A stretch of DNA of 64,000 bases, taken from assembly GCF_014192105.1 (NCBI RefSeq), contig NZ_JACHXK010000006.1, forward strand, positions 336,252 through 400,251, written 5' to 3'. The translations under genes and the position numbers were made by a program. Shown here in pieces: positions 8,267 through 17,137 of the stretch. Under the pieces are notes generated by a model. The model was given only the letters and a program-made list of their open reading frames with translations. It was not told the origin of the DNA and made no database searches. The stretch's first letter is position 1, and every line of letters begins with the position of its first letter. This DNA is from Paenibacillus phyllosphaerae. GTDB taxonomy: Bacteria; Bacillota; Bacilli; Paenibacillales; Paenibacillaceae.

Positions 8267-11200
8267 ATGACAGAGCAGGAGAAGAATCGTGATCCAGACC
8301 AGCAAGACCAAGAACTGTACACGGGCGAGCTGCTTCGAGCGTTGATGGCCTTTAAGAAGGGCGATTTTTCTTACCGTATGCCCTATGACTATACTGGAAT
8401 TCCGGGAAAAGTGGCAGATACGTTTAACGAGATTATGGATTTGCAGGAAGGTTTGGTAGGCGAAATCCAGACGGTAGCCAGAGTCGTCGGCAAGGAAGGA
8501 AAGCTGTCCCGGCGCTTCGAGCATAAGAGCACCAGTGGATCGTGGGGAATCGCGGTCGAGTCGCTGAACGGCCTGGTGACAGACTTGATCCAGCCGACGA
8601 GCGAGATGGTGCGCGTTATTAATGCGGTCGCACAGGGAGATCTGACGCAGAAGGTCGATCTTGAATTCGAAGGACGACCGCTGACCGGCGAATTCCTGCG
8701 CTCCGCCAGCAATATTAATATGATGGTGAACCAGCTCAGCCGGTTCTCCTCGGAGGTTACGCGGGTCGCCAGGGAAGTCGGCACGGAAGGGATTCTCGGC
8801 GGACAGGCGGATGTGAAAGGCGTCTCCGGTACGTGGAAGGACCTCACGGACAGCGTCAACAACATGGCGAGCAATCTGACGGACCAGGTGCGGAATATCG
8901 CGGCAGTAACGACGGCCGTTGCCAAAGGCGATCTGACGAAGCAGATTACCGTTAATGCCAAAGGCGAGATTCTGGAGCTGAAGAATACGATCAATACCAT
9001 GGTCGATCAGCTCTCGACCTTTGCTTCCGAGGTCACGAGGGTGGCGCGCGAAGTAGGCACGGAAGGCAAGCTGGGCGGCCAAGCGGACGTTAAGGGCGTC
9101 TCCGGGACATGGCGCGATCTGACGGAGAACGTCAATTCGATGGCGAGCAATCTGACCGAGCAGGTGCGGAACATCGCGGTCGTAACGACGGCGGTCGCGA
9201 ACGGCGATCTGTCGAAACATATAACGGCCGATGTTCAAGGCGAAGTGCTGGAACTGAAGAATACGATCAACACGATGGTCGATCAGCTGTCGACGTTCGC
9301 CTCCGAGGTTACGCGCGTGGCGCTCGAGGTCGGAACCGAGGGGCGTCTCGGCGGCCAAGCGGAAGTTTCCGGCGTAGCGGGCACGTGGCGTGATTTGACC
9401 GAGAGCGTTAACAACATGGCTTCGAACCTGACGAATCAAGTGCGGAACATCGCGGTGGTGACGACGGCGGTCGCCAAGGGCGATCTGTCCAAGCAGATTA
9501 CCGCGGATGTCCAGGGCGAGATGCTCGAGCTGAAGAATACGATCAATACGATGGTCGATCAGCTGTCGACGTTCGCTTCCGAGGTTACGCGCGTCGCCCG
9601 CGAGGTCGGTACGGAAGGGAAACTTGGCGGTCAGGCGCAAGTTAAGGGTGTCGGCGGGACGTGGAAGGATTTGACGCAGAGCGTTAATAATATGGCGCGC
9701 AATCTGACCGATCAGATGCGCAACATTGCCGGCGTCACGACGGCTGTGGCGAAGGGCGACCTGTCCAAGAAAATTACCGTGGATGTCGCCGGCGAGATGC
9801 TGGAGCTGAAGAACACGATGAACACGATGGTAGACCAGCTGTCGACGTTCGCCTCCGAGGTCACGCGCGTGGCCCGCGAGGTCGGTACGGAAGGAAAGCT
9901 TGGCGTTCAGGCCGACGTGAAAGACGTATCCGGCACGTGGAAAGATTTAACTGACAGCGTTAACAATATGGCGAGCAATCTGACCAACCAGGTGCGGAAT
10001 ATCGCAGGGGTGACGACGGCGGTTGCCAACGGCGATCTGTCGAAGAAAATCACGGTCGATGTCAAAGGCGAGCTGCTCGAACTTAAGAATACGATCAATA
10101 CGATGGTCGATCAGCTTAACTCCTTTGCTTCCGAAGTAACGCGCGTCGCCCGAGAGGTCGGCACGGACGGGAAGCTGGGCGGACAGGCGCAAGTAAGAGG
10201 CGTCGGCGGCACATGGAAGGACTTGACCGATAACGTCAATATCATGGCGACCAACCTGACGAATCAGGTGCGCGGAATCGCGAAGGTCGTCACCGCCGTT
10301 GCGAACGGGAACCTGAAGCATAAGCTGACCGTCGAAGCCAAAGGCGAGATCGCGGAGCTCACCGACACGATCAACAACATGATCGAGACGCTGGCGACCT
10401 TCGCCGATCAGGTTACGACCGTCGCCCGCGAGGTCGGCGCGGAAGGGAAGCTGGGCGGACAGGCGAATGTGCCGGGCGCCTCGGGAACTTGGCTTGATTT
10501 GACTTACAACGTTAACTATATGGCGAGTACGCTCACGACGCAGGTGCGCGCGATCACGAATGTCGCGACGGCGGTAACGAAGGGCGATCTGTCCCGATCG
10601 ATCGACGTGGCTGCGGCCGGCGAGGTCGCGGAGCTGAAGGACAATATTAACGAGATGATCCGCAACCTGAAGGAGACGACCCACATCAACACCGAGCAGG
10701 ACTGGCTGAAGACGAATCTGGCGAAATTCTCCCGGATGCTGCAAGGTCAGCGCGATCAGCTGGCCGTCAGCCGGATGATTCTCTCCGAGCTTGCGCTGCT
10801 CGTCTCTATGCAACACGGCGTTATCTATATCAATGAGCCGTCGGATAACGGCGAGCCGCTGCTGAAGCTGTTCGCGAGCTACGCGTATCAGAATCGGAAG
10901 CATCTGTCGAACGTGTTCCGCCGCGGCGAGGGCCTAGTCGGGCAATGTCTCATCGAAAAGCAGCGGATCCTGCTCACGAACGTGCCGGGCGACTATGTCG
11001 TCATCTCGTCGGGTCTTGGCGAGGCAACGCCGCTGAATATCGTTCTGCTGCCTGTCATCTTCGAGGACCAAGTGCTGGCGGTGCTCGAGCTCGCATCCTT
11101 CCGCGCCTTCAACGAGATTGAGCTGGCCTTGCTCGATCAGTTGACGGAGTCGATCGGGATCGTGCTTAATACGATGCAGGCGAACCGCAGGACGGAAGAG

Positions 11201-13447
11201 CTGCTGGTCCAATCGCAATCCCTGGCAGAGGAGCTGCAGAAGCAGCAGCTCGAGCTGAAGAACACGAACGAAGAGCTGGAGGACAAAGCAAAGCTGCTCG
11301 TCATCCAGAAGGCCGAGGTGGAGAGCAAGAATAACGAGGTGGAGCTGGCGAAGCGATATCTGGAGGAGAAGGCGGAGCAATTGGCGACCACCTCGCGCTA
11401 TAAGTCGGAGTTCTTGGCCAATATGTCGCACGAGCTCCGCACGCCGCTGAACTCGCTGCTGCTCTTGGCTGAGCAGCTGGCCGAGAATCCGGAGCACAAT
11501 CTGACCGATAATCAAGTGAAATATTCGCTGACGATCCAGGAATCGGGTCTTGATCTGCTTAACCTCATTAACGACATTCTTGATCTGTCGAAGATCGAAT
11601 CCGGCACGGTAACGCCAGACTTCGTGGAGACGTCCATTCCCGACTTGGCCAGCGGGCTGGACCGCGCATTCCGTCCGATCGCCGAAGATAAGGGACTCGA
11701 TCTGCGCATTGTCGTCGAGCCTGACGTGCCGAAGCTCGTCGTGACGGATTTGAAGCGGCTGCAGCAAATATTGAAGAATTTGCTTTCCAATGCGTTCAAA
11801 TTCACAGAGCAAGGGCAGGTAGCGCTGCTCGTCCGAACGGCTCTGGACGGCTGGAATGTCGAGAACGTCCGGCTGGCCCAGGCCGAGGCGGTCCTGTGCT
11901 TCACGGTGAACGATACGGGAATCGGCATCTCGGAGGACAAGCAGCAGATCGTGTTCGAAGCGTTCCAACAGGCGGACGGCAGCACGAACCGGGAATACGG
12001 AGGCACTGGCCTCGGCCTTGCCATCTCGCGCGAAATTGCTACTATGCTGGGCGGCGAGATCACGCTTAGCAGCATTGTGGGCATGGGAAGCACATTCAGT
12101 CTCTATCTTCCGGTAGGGAAGGTACGTCAGGCCGAATCGTATGAGGCGGCCAAGCCGAAATATACGCCTGAGGTAATCGACGTCGTGCCGCCGCACAAGA
12201 CGAGAACCTACTCCCTTGAGCTCGACAAAGACATTGTTGACGACCGCCATCATATCGAGCCGGGCGACCGCGTATTCCTCATCATTGAGGACGACTACAA
12301 GTTTAATGAAATTCTGCTTCATCTGCTTCATAAGAAAGGCATCAAGGCGGTCATTACGAGCACGGGCAGCAATGCCCTGGAGCTTGCCCGCAAATATAAG
12401 CCGTCGGCCATTACGCTTGATCTGCGGCTGAAGGATATGGACGGGTGGCTCGTCGTGGAGCAGCTGAAGAACGATATGGAAGTTGCCCATATTCCGGTGT
12501 CCGTCATTACGGTCGAGGAAGACGAGGTCATCCTCAAGCAAAAAGGCGTCTTCGACTTCATCAGCAAACCCGTCACGAACGAGGAACTCGAGAACGCGCT
12601 CGACAGGTTGAATGCGTTCGCCGACCTTCACGTCCGCCATCTGCTCGTCGTAACCCCGCATCCGGAGCGTCGTACGCAGTGGACGGAGCTGCTCGCCGGC
12701 AAGGATCTGCGCATCGTGACGGTCGATACCGCCCGCAAAGCGCTCAATCAGCTGAAGAACAAGAGCTTCGATTGCGTCCTGGCCGATAATGAGCTGAACG
12801 ATATGACCATTACGCGGTTTATCCGCGAGGTTCAGAAGCAAGCGGCGAACAAATATAAGCCGATTATCGTTCATCGCAGCGCCAAGCTCAGCGTAGATAT
12901 GGAGGATGAGCTGGACGTATTGGAGAAAACGGCCGTGCTTAAGGAAGCGAAGACGACGCTGCAGATTCTGGAAGGGACATCGCTGTTCCTGCACCGGAAG
13001 GCCGAGAATCTGCCGGAGTCTTCGAAGCAGACGGTCGTGAAGCTGCATTCGTCCGACGAGATGATCGCCTACAAGAAGGTGCTGGTCGTCGACGATGACA
13101 TCCGCAACATTTTTGCCCTCACCACGATTCTGGAGCGCCACAATATGAAGGTTGTGCCGGCAGAGAACGGACAGGACGCCATTGCGGCCCTGCAGCAGAA
13201 TCCGGATATCGACATCGTGCTGATGGATATTATGATGCCGGTGATGGACGGCTACGAGACGACGCGCGCGATTCGCCGCGATCCGGCCTTCAAGGACCTT
13301 CCGATCATCGCGCTGACGGCCAAGGCGATGAAAGGCGACCGCGAGCTGTGCTTGGAGGCAGGCGCGAGCGACTACATTACGAAGCCGGTTAACAGCGCGC
13401 AGCTGCTGACGATGATCCGCACGTGGCTGGATGAAGAGGAGCAATAA
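8267..13447 (+). CDS. Giant soluble poly-HAMP hybrid histidine kinase with three receiver domains
   Basis: 1726 residues, no transmembrane segment. Residues ~68-800 are a chain of HAMP-type units with 92-residue period, each reading roughly [15 protein letters not shown]...GTWKDLT...AVAKGDL. Seven clear units and one degenerate N-terminal unit are seen. A GAF domain (~845-968), a coiled coil (~970-1040), HisKA with H1055 in SHELRTPLN, and HATPase_c ([16 protein letters not shown]) follow. Three receivers end the protein: REC1 with D1385 ([12 protein letters not shown]), a degenerate REC2 (~1462-1575), and REC3 with D1654 ([11 protein letters not shown]). The layout recalls fungal group III (Nik1/Os-1) kinases, with more HAMP units and more receivers. 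A role in cytoplasmic osmotic or redox sensing is inferred only. The output partner is not adjacent. Confidence 0.9.
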   Translation: MTEQEKNRDPDQQDQELYTGELLRALMAFKKGDFSYRMPYDYTGIPGKVADTFNEIMDLQEGLVGEIQTVARVVGKEGKLSRRFEHKSTSGSWGIAVESLNGLVTDLIQPTSEMVRVINAVAQGDLTQKVDLEFEGRPLTGEFLRSASNINMMVNQLSRFSSEVTRVAREVGTEGILGGQADVKGVSGTWKDLTDSVNNMASNLTDQVRNIAAVTTAVAKGDLTKQITVNAKGEILELKNTINTMVDQLSTFASEVTRVAREVGTEGKLGGQADVKGVSGTWRDLTENVNSMASNLTEQVRNIAVVTTAVANGDLSKHITADVQGEVLELKNTINTMVDQLSTFASEVTRVALEVGTEGRLGGQAEVSGVAGTWRDLTESVNNMASNLTNQVRNIAVVTTAVAKGDLSKQITADVQGEMLELKNTINTMVDQLSTFASEVTRVAREVGTEGKLGGQAQVKGVGGTWKDLTQSVNNMARNLTDQMRNIAGVTTAVAKGDLSKKITVDVAGEMLELKNTMNTMVDQLSTFASEVTRVAREVGTEGKLGVQADVKDVSGTWKDLTDSVNNMASNLTNQVRNIAGVTTAVANGDLSKKITVDVKGELLELKNTINTMVDQLNSFASEVTRVAREVGTDGKLGGQAQVRGVGGTWKDLTDNVNIMATNLTNQVRGIAKVVTAVANGNLKHKLTVEAKGEIAELTDTINNMIETLATFADQVTTVAREVGAEGKLGGQANVPGASGTWLDLTYNVNYMASTLTTQVRAITNVATAVTKGDLSRSIDVAAAGEVAELKDNINEMIRNLKETTHINTEQDWLKTNLAKFSRMLQGQRDQLAVSRMILSELALLVSMQHGVIYINEPSDNGEPLLKLFASYAYQNRKHLSNVFRRGEGLVGQCLIEKQRILLTNVPGDYVVISSGLGEATPLNIVLLPVIFEDQVLAVLELASFRAFNEIELALLDQLTESIGIVLNTMQANRRTEELLVQSQSLAEELQKQQLELKNTNEELEDKAKLLVIQKAEVESKNNEVELAKRYLEEKAEQLATTSRYKSEFLANMSHELRTPLNSLLLLAEQLAENPEHNLTDNQVKYSLTIQESGLDLLNLINDILDLSKIESGTVTPDFVETSIPDLASGLDRAFRPIAEDKGLDLRIVVEPDVPKLVVTDLKRLQQILKNLLSNAFKFTEQGQVALLVRTALDGWNVENVRLAQAEAVLCFTVNDTGIGISEDKQQIVFEAFQQADGSTNREYGGTGLGLAISREIATMLGGEITLSSIVGMGSTFSLYLPVGKVRQAESYEAAKPKYTPEVIDVVPPHKTRTYSLELDKDIVDDRHHIEPGDRVFLIIEDDYKFNEILLHLLHKKGIKAVITSTGSNALELARKYKPSAITLDLRLKDMDGWLVVEQLKNDMEVAHIPVSVITVEEDEVILKQKGVFDFISKPVTNEELENALDRLNAFADLHVRHLLVVTPHPERRTQWTELLAGKDLRIVTVDTARKALNQLKNKSFDCVLADNELNDMTITRFIREVQKQAANKYKPIIVHRSAKLSVDMEDELDVLEKTAVLKEAKTTLQILEGTSLFLHRKAENLPESSKQTVVKLHSSDEMIAYKKVLVVDDDIRNIFALTTILERHNMKVVPAENGQDAIAALQQNPDIDIVLMDIMMPVMDGYETTRAIRRDPAFKDLPIIALTAKAMKGDRELCLEAGASDYITKPVNSAQLLTMIRTWLDEEEQ
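8470..10660 (+). repeat. Tandem 276-bp coding repeats (HAMP units)
   Basis: Eight consecutive units of about 276 bp encode the HAMP chain. Blocks such as the one encoding [20 protein letters not shown] are nearly identical in DNA from unit to unit. Such repeats can expand or contract by recombination and can also be collapsed by short-read assembly. Confidence 0.85.
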
Positions 13448-13456
13448 CGATTTTGA

Positions 13457-13486
13457 GGCAGTATGCATGATGCATGCTGCCTTTTT
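13457..13486 (+). terminator. Terminator after the poly-HAMP kinase
   Basis: GGCAG and ATGCA pair with TGCAT and CTGCC, followed by TTTTT. Confidence 0.75.
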
Positions 13487-13608
13487 GTAAAGAGGGAAGG
13501 TAAGCTTCGCGGGAAGCGATTCGAGGATCGGGGAAGGGTAAGTCCAACGCAGGAATTCGTTAACGAACTTAAGCATCGATAATCGCTCAATATTGGAGGC
13601 GTATGCGT

Positions 13609-14448
13609 ATGTTTACGGATCAGTTGCTGCAAGGAAAGGTCGTTCTCATTACAGGCGGAGGGACGGGACTCGGCCGGGCGATGGGAGAGAAGTTCCTGTC
13701 GCTGGGCGCGAAGTTGGCGATAACGAGCCGGCGCGAAGACGTGCTCGCGCAGGCTGCGGCGGAGATGGGCGGCGAGGTGTTCTACACGCCGTGCGATGTC
13801 CGCGATGCCGCTCAGGTGGAGGCGATGGTCGAGGCCGTCTACCGGCATTACGGCAAGGTCGACGTACTGATCAATAACGCCGCGGGCAATTTTGCGAGTC
13901 CGACCGAACGCCTCTCGACGCGCGCGGTGGATGCGGTGCTGAACATCGTCCTGCATGGGACATTTTATACGACGCTAACACTTGGTAAAAAATGGATAGA
14001 CGAAGCGGTAAGCGGCGTTATGCTGAATATCGTCACGACATACGCCTCGACCGGATCAGGCTTCGTTGTCCCTTCAGCTGCGGCCAAAGCCGGCGTGCTC
14101 GCGCTTACGCGGTCGCTGGCCGTGGAATGGGCGCCTTACGGCATTCGCCAGGTGGCCATAGCGCCTGGACTTTTCCCGACCGACGGGGCCTGGAGCAGGC
14201 TGGCGCCAACGCCGGAGCTGGCCGAGAAGCTGGTGAACTCCGTGCCGCTGAAGCGGGTCGGCGATCCGGAGGAGCTCTCGAACTTGGCTGCCTTCCTTAT
14301 ATCGGACCATGCCTCGTATATCAATGGCGAAGTGATCACGATTGACGGGGGCCAATGGCTGCAGGGTGCTGGGCAGTTCAATGATCTGCTTGACGTCTCA
14401 TCCGCAGAGTGGGACGCCTTGTCTGAGCTCACCCGCAAAGGAAAGTAA
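13609..14448 (+). CDS. 2,4-dienoyl-CoA reductase-like SDR
   Basis: Two close ATGs exist (13603 and 13609). GGAGG at 13595-13599 is only 3 nt from the first and 9 nt from the second, so 13609 is preferred. The protein carries TGGGTGLG near the N-terminus and NNAAGNF in the middle. It lacks the usual YxxxK but has the dienoyl-CoA reductase arrangement: a Tyr (TTYAST), a Ser 11 residues later and a Lys 15 residues later (PSAAAKAG), which are Y145, S156 and K160 from this start. This matches the family of mitochondrial DECR1, so NADPH-dependent reduction of 2,4-dienoyl-CoA during oxidation of unsaturated fatty acids is expected. No other beta-oxidation gene is nearby. Confidence 0.82.
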   Translation: MFTDQLLQGKVVLITGGGTGLGRAMGEKFLSLGAKLAITSRREDVLAQAAAEMGGEVFYTPCDVRDAAQVEAMVEAVYRHYGKVDVLINNAAGNFASPTERLSTRAVDAVLNIVLHGTFYTTLTLGKKWIDEAVSGVMLNIVTTYASTGSGFVVPSAAAKAGVLALTRSLAVEWAPYGIRQVAIAPGLFPTDGAWSRLAPTPELAEKLVNSVPLKRVGDPEELSNLAAFLISDHASYINGEVITIDGGQWLQGAGQFNDLLDVSSAEWDALSELTRKGK

Positions 14449-14490
14449 TCGACATGGCAGCGCCGCTGCCTTCATGAAGGAGGACTTCCT

Positions 14491-15507
14491 ATGATTCGTT
14501 ATCCCGTTGTAACCAAAGGCAGCGTCATCGGCTGTACCGCTCCATCGTCTGGTGTCGAGCCTTCTATGTATAAGTGGCTACGCGAGGCTGAGGCAAGACT
14601 GCTGGAGCGAGGCTGGCAGGTTCAATTCGGCCCTACGGTATGGCAGCAAGAGAAGGCCAAATCGGCTCCGGCTCGGTTGCGAGCTGATGAGCTCAATGTG
14701 TTGCTGCGAGACGATCGTATCGGGCTCATCGTTCCGCCATGGGGCGGCGAGTTGCTGATTGAGATATTGGAGTACTTGGATTGGGAAGCGATCCCGGCCA
14801 AATGGATTCTCGGTTTTTCGGACCTAAGCGTTCTTCTGCTTGCCATAACGCTGCGAACCGGCATTGCCACGGCGCATGGGACGAATCTGATCGATCTGCG
14901 CGGCGAATCAATGGACGAGACGACAGCGATGTGGCTGCCTGTGCTGGCTACGGAGACCGGCCAATCCATCAAGCAGAGCTCTTCCGAGCGGTATCAGCGG
15001 GATTGGGAGAATGAAAGCCCGTCGCCGCATGTCTACCATTTGACGGAGGAGACCTATTGGCGGACGGTCGGAGGGCGTGAGGCGCGGATGCAAGGGCGCC
15101 TGCTGGGCGGCTGCGTCGATGTGATCCGGCATTTGATCGGGACGCCATACGGAGATGTCGCACGGTTTCGCGATTCGCATATCCCTGGAGAGCGGATTAT
15201 TTGGTACCTCGAGAACTGTGAGCTCGGGACGACCGATCTGCGCAGGTCGCTCGTTCAGATGCGGCTCGCAGGCTGGTTCGATCATTGCTCCGGCATTCTG
15301 TTCGGCCGCAGCGCGGTCCATAAGCCTGTCGGTGGCTATACGGAAGAGGATGTCTTCCAAGAGCTGTCGGCAGAGCTCGGCATCCCGCTTGCGTACGATA
15401 TCGACTGCGGACACATGCCGCCTCAGCTTACGCTGATCAATGGCGCGTATGCCGAGGTGGAGGTAGCGGACGGCCGAGGGAGCGTTACGCAATATTTTAA
15501 GGCATAG
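14491..15507 (+). CDS. S66-family peptidase (LD-carboxypeptidase/MccF-like)
   Basis: 338 residues. The nucleophile elbow is at S110 (ILGFSDLS), preceded by PPWGG at 82-86, as in S66 serine peptidases. The remaining catalytic residues are expected in LENCELGTTDLRR (Glu) and IDCGHMPPQLTL (His), both visible. S66 enzymes either trim L,D bonds of muropeptides (LdcA) or inactivate microcin C-like peptides and acyl-AMP analogues (MccF). No signal peptide is seen, so it is cytoplasmic, which suits murein recycling or self-immunity. AAGGAGGA precedes the ATG. A weak GC-rich hairpin at 14456-14470 separates it from the reductase gene, but the two may be co-transcribed. Confidence 0.82.
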   Translation: MIRYPVVTKGSVIGCTAPSSGVEPSMYKWLREAEARLLERGWQVQFGPTVWQQEKAKSAPARLRADELNVLLRDDRIGLIVPPWGGELLIEILEYLDWEAIPAKWILGFSDLSVLLLAITLRTGIATAHGTNLIDLRGESMDETTAMWLPVLATETGQSIKQSSSERYQRDWENESPSPHVYHLTEETYWRTVGGREARMQGRLLGGCVDVIRHLIGTPYGDVARFRDSHIPGERIIWYLENCELGTTDLRRSLVQMRLAGWFDHCSGILFGRSAVHKPVGGYTEEDVFQELSAELGIPLAYDIDCGHMPPQLTLINGAYAEVEVADGRGSVTQYFKA

Positions 15508-15540
15508 CATGATCTGAGAATTGCAAGGGAGGGAAGCAGC

Positions 15541-16194
15541 TTGGAGAACAATCCGGTTCGCGTAACGCCGGTTTACCCCTGTCAGCAGCTATCGGTTGCT
15601 AAAGGGGAGGAACTGACCGCTGAGAGTATACCTTGGGAACGATTCGTTGCTGTCGAGCTCGTCGATACGGTCACCGTTCAATCGCCCCTGGAACGGACGC
15701 AAGTGAGGGCATGCTGGACGACCGAACATCTCCATATCCGCTTTACTTGCTGGGATTCCTATATCCACTCGACGTACACCATGCGGGATGAACCTTTGTA
15801 TGAGCAGGATGTCGTGGAGGTGTTCATCGACGAGAGGGGAGAGGGGACGCGTTATATGGAGCTCGAGGTTAGCCCGTACAACGTCATTTTCGATGCCATG
15901 ATCGAGAATGACGGTAATGGCCGACTCCTTCAGGTGGATACATCGTGGGACATGCAGGATCTGGTGACGAACGTGCAGGTCGATCAACTGGGAAGGATCC
16001 TCTATGACATTCGCATCCCTTCCGCAAGCTTCGATCAGCCGCTCGCCGCCGGGCGCAGCTACCGCGTCAACTTCTACCGGATCGATGAACTGCGAGGCGT
16101 GCGGGAATATCAAGCGTGGAGCCCGACGGGGGCGGTTCAATTCCATCTTCCGGCCGCATTCGGCACATTGGTGCTGGAATCATCGGCATTGTAG
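15541..16194 (+). CDS. CBM9-like carbohydrate-binding protein
   Basis: 217 residues from a TTG start supported by GGGAGGG about 6 bp upstream. The sequence VRACWTTEHLHIRFTCWD, EQDVVEVFIDERGEGTRYMELEVSPYNVIFDAM and YRVNFYRIDE follows the CBM9/DOMON-like fold seen in small bacterial sugar-binding proteins. No signal peptide is evident, so it may be cytoplasmic; stand-alone CBM9-like proteins of this size are common in Paenibacillaceae. Ligand and role are unknown. It is the last gene of a possible three-gene run (reductase, peptidase, this gene). Confidence 0.75.
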   Translation: MENNPVRVTPVYPCQQLSVAKGEELTAESIPWERFVAVELVDTVTVQSPLERTQVRACWTTEHLHIRFTCWDSYIHSTYTMRDEPLYEQDVVEVFIDERGEGTRYMELEVSPYNVIFDAMIENDGNGRLLQVDTSWDMQDLVTNVQVDQLGRILYDIRIPSASFDQPLAAGRSYRVNFYRIDELRGVREYQAWSPTGAVQFHLPAAFGTLVLESSAL

Positions 16195-16199
16195 CAGCT

Positions 16200-16275
16200 G
16201 AATGCTGCATTTCCAATCTACGCTGAATGCTGCATTTCCAATCTCACGATTGTAAACGCAAACCAATCAGCTGAA
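16200..16275 (+). repeat. Hairpin element, also present in the 16S leader, with a duplicated 5' half
   Basis: The full unit (about 16223-16272) begins GCTGAATGCTGCATTTCC, turns over a 4-nt loop between CCAATC and GATTG, and ends CCAATCAGC. A partial copy of its first ~22 nt lies directly in front (16201-16222). The same ~50-nt unit stands before the 16S gene at about 63928-63975, where three base-pair changes preserve the stem. The gap 16195-16385 holds no gene. The element may terminate or stabilise the upstream transcript. Confidence 0.7.
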
Positions 16276-16385
16276 ACCGGGGAATGACGGGGAAATATTC
16301 ATTAAAAATGGCTCATCATTTCCCGGGCGAGCGCATGACTCGACAGAATTATCAAACTTTTTCGCAAATGGGGTTCCGAAAATGG

Positions 16386-16426
16386 AAAAAGGACGCAAAG
16401 CTTGTCCGCTGACGGCAGTTTGCGCC
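16386..16426 (-). terminator. Terminator of the DUF3817 gene (minus strand)
   Basis: Read on the minus strand, GGCGCAAA pairs with TTTGCGTCC (one bulge), followed by TTTTT (16390-16386). Confidence 0.55.
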
Positions 16427-16442
16427 TTTCATTCCGGGGAAA

Positions 16443-16733
16443 TTAGGTTTGCTTGCGCAGTTTGGCATCCAAGTAGAAGGTGCCGAACGGGATAAACGCG
16501 AGCACGAATGCGAGCAATAGACGCGTCCATCTCCACTTGGCTTCGAATGCGGCATGCAGCATGGCTAGCATGTACAGACCGAACAATGCGCCATGAATGC
16601 CTCCGGTTACGGTGACGGCGCCCGGCATGTCGGCCCAATACTTAAGCGGCATAGCAATAAAAAGCAGAATAAGAAACGAAAGTCCTTCTACGAATGCAAT
16701 AACTCGAAATCGGCCAACAGCTGTTTTCAACAT
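16443..16733 (-). CDS. DUF3817-family small membrane protein
   Basis: 96 residues with three hydrophobic helices: FRVIAFVEGLSFLILLFIAM, VTGGIHGALFGLYMLAML and TRLLLAFVLAFIPFGTFYLD. The GGIHG and PFGTFYLD signatures are those of DUF3817 proteins (YdzA-like), small integral membrane proteins of unknown function. A GAGGAGG site lies about 14 nt upstream of the ATG, rather far, but no closer in-frame start codon is visible. It is divergent from the proS leader, with the proS promoter lying between them. Confidence 0.82.
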   Translation of the reverse strand: MLKTAVGRFRVIAFVEGLSFLILLFIAMPLKYWADMPGAVTVTGGIHGALFGLYMLAMLHAAFEAKWRWTRLLLAFVLAFIPFGTFYLDAKLRKQT

Positions 16734-16808
16734 CGTGATTATGTGATCCTCCTCAATTGTCGTTCTCGATATTTACGCGCGAAGATGGCGGAGGTTCAAC
16801 CAAATTCG

Positions 16809-16837
16809 TTGACATGTATGTCGAATTGGTGTATTTT
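16809..16837 (+). promoter_or_regulatory. Sigma-A promoter of the proS leader
   Basis: TTGACA (16809-16814), 17-bp spacer, TATTTT (16832-16837). A start near 16844 would give a T-box leader of about 290 nt. Confidence 0.75.
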
Positions 16838-16864
16838 TTAATGCAACCGATTATGAATAGCACT

Positions 16865-17117
16865 ACCAACGTTGAACAAGGAAATAAGCTTCGCCTTCCT
16901 GCGCCCAGAGACGGAATCCATGGCTGAGAGATTCCACGCAGTGAATGAAGCATCCCGCCTTGGAAGTTGCGCAGGGAATAACTGTGTCCGGGGAACCGCC
17001 CCGTTATCAAGGACAAAGGATGGCATAACTGAAGGGTTCTTCACCTTTCATGCCATTAAATTTGGGTGGTACCACGAGCGCACTCGTCCCTGCATAGGGA
17101 TGGGTGCGCTTTTTTTC
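16865..17117 (+). promoter_or_regulatory. T-box leader controlling proS
   Basis: The conserved T-box core GGGTGGTACCACG is at 17064-17076, with a Stem I AGAGA motif near 16905. The bulge TGGT would pair with an A-discriminator acceptor end, as in tRNA-Pro. A candidate proline specifier CCC lies at 16954-16956. The terminator hairpin that competes with the T-box antiterminator follows at 17078-17109 with a T-run. Uncharged tRNA-Pro should bind and allow read-through into proS. The exact specifier loop was not folded computationally. Confidence 0.9.
17078..17117 (+). terminator. T-box-controlled terminator
   Basis: GCGCACTCGTCCCT pairs with AGGGATGGGTGCGC around GCAT, followed by a run of seven T residues. 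It lies 20 bp before the proS start. Confidence 0.88.
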
Positions 17118-17137
17118 ATACAAAGGGAGTGTTATCC

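Noticed and set aside
8470..10660. Regular 276-bp repeats considered as a non-coding tandem array or CRISPR-like feature.
   Set aside because: The repeats keep one reading frame and encode HAMP units; there are no unique spacers of fixed length.
10934..13576. Very long open frame (880 codons) on the minus strand opposite the poly-HAMP kinase.
   Set aside because: It is antisense to conserved HisKA, HATPase and receiver domains, has Arg/Leu/Gln-rich composition typical of a shadow frame, and has no ribosome-binding site or family signature.
14456..14470. GC-rich palindrome between the dienoyl-CoA reductase and S66 peptidase genes as a terminator.
   Set aside because: The loop would be 1 nt unless the stem opens, and no T-run follows.
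17066..17137. An upstream extension of proS.
   Set aside because: The added codons lie inside the T-box antiterminator and terminator; a ribosome-binding site and GTG at 17138 give the usual ProS N-terminus.
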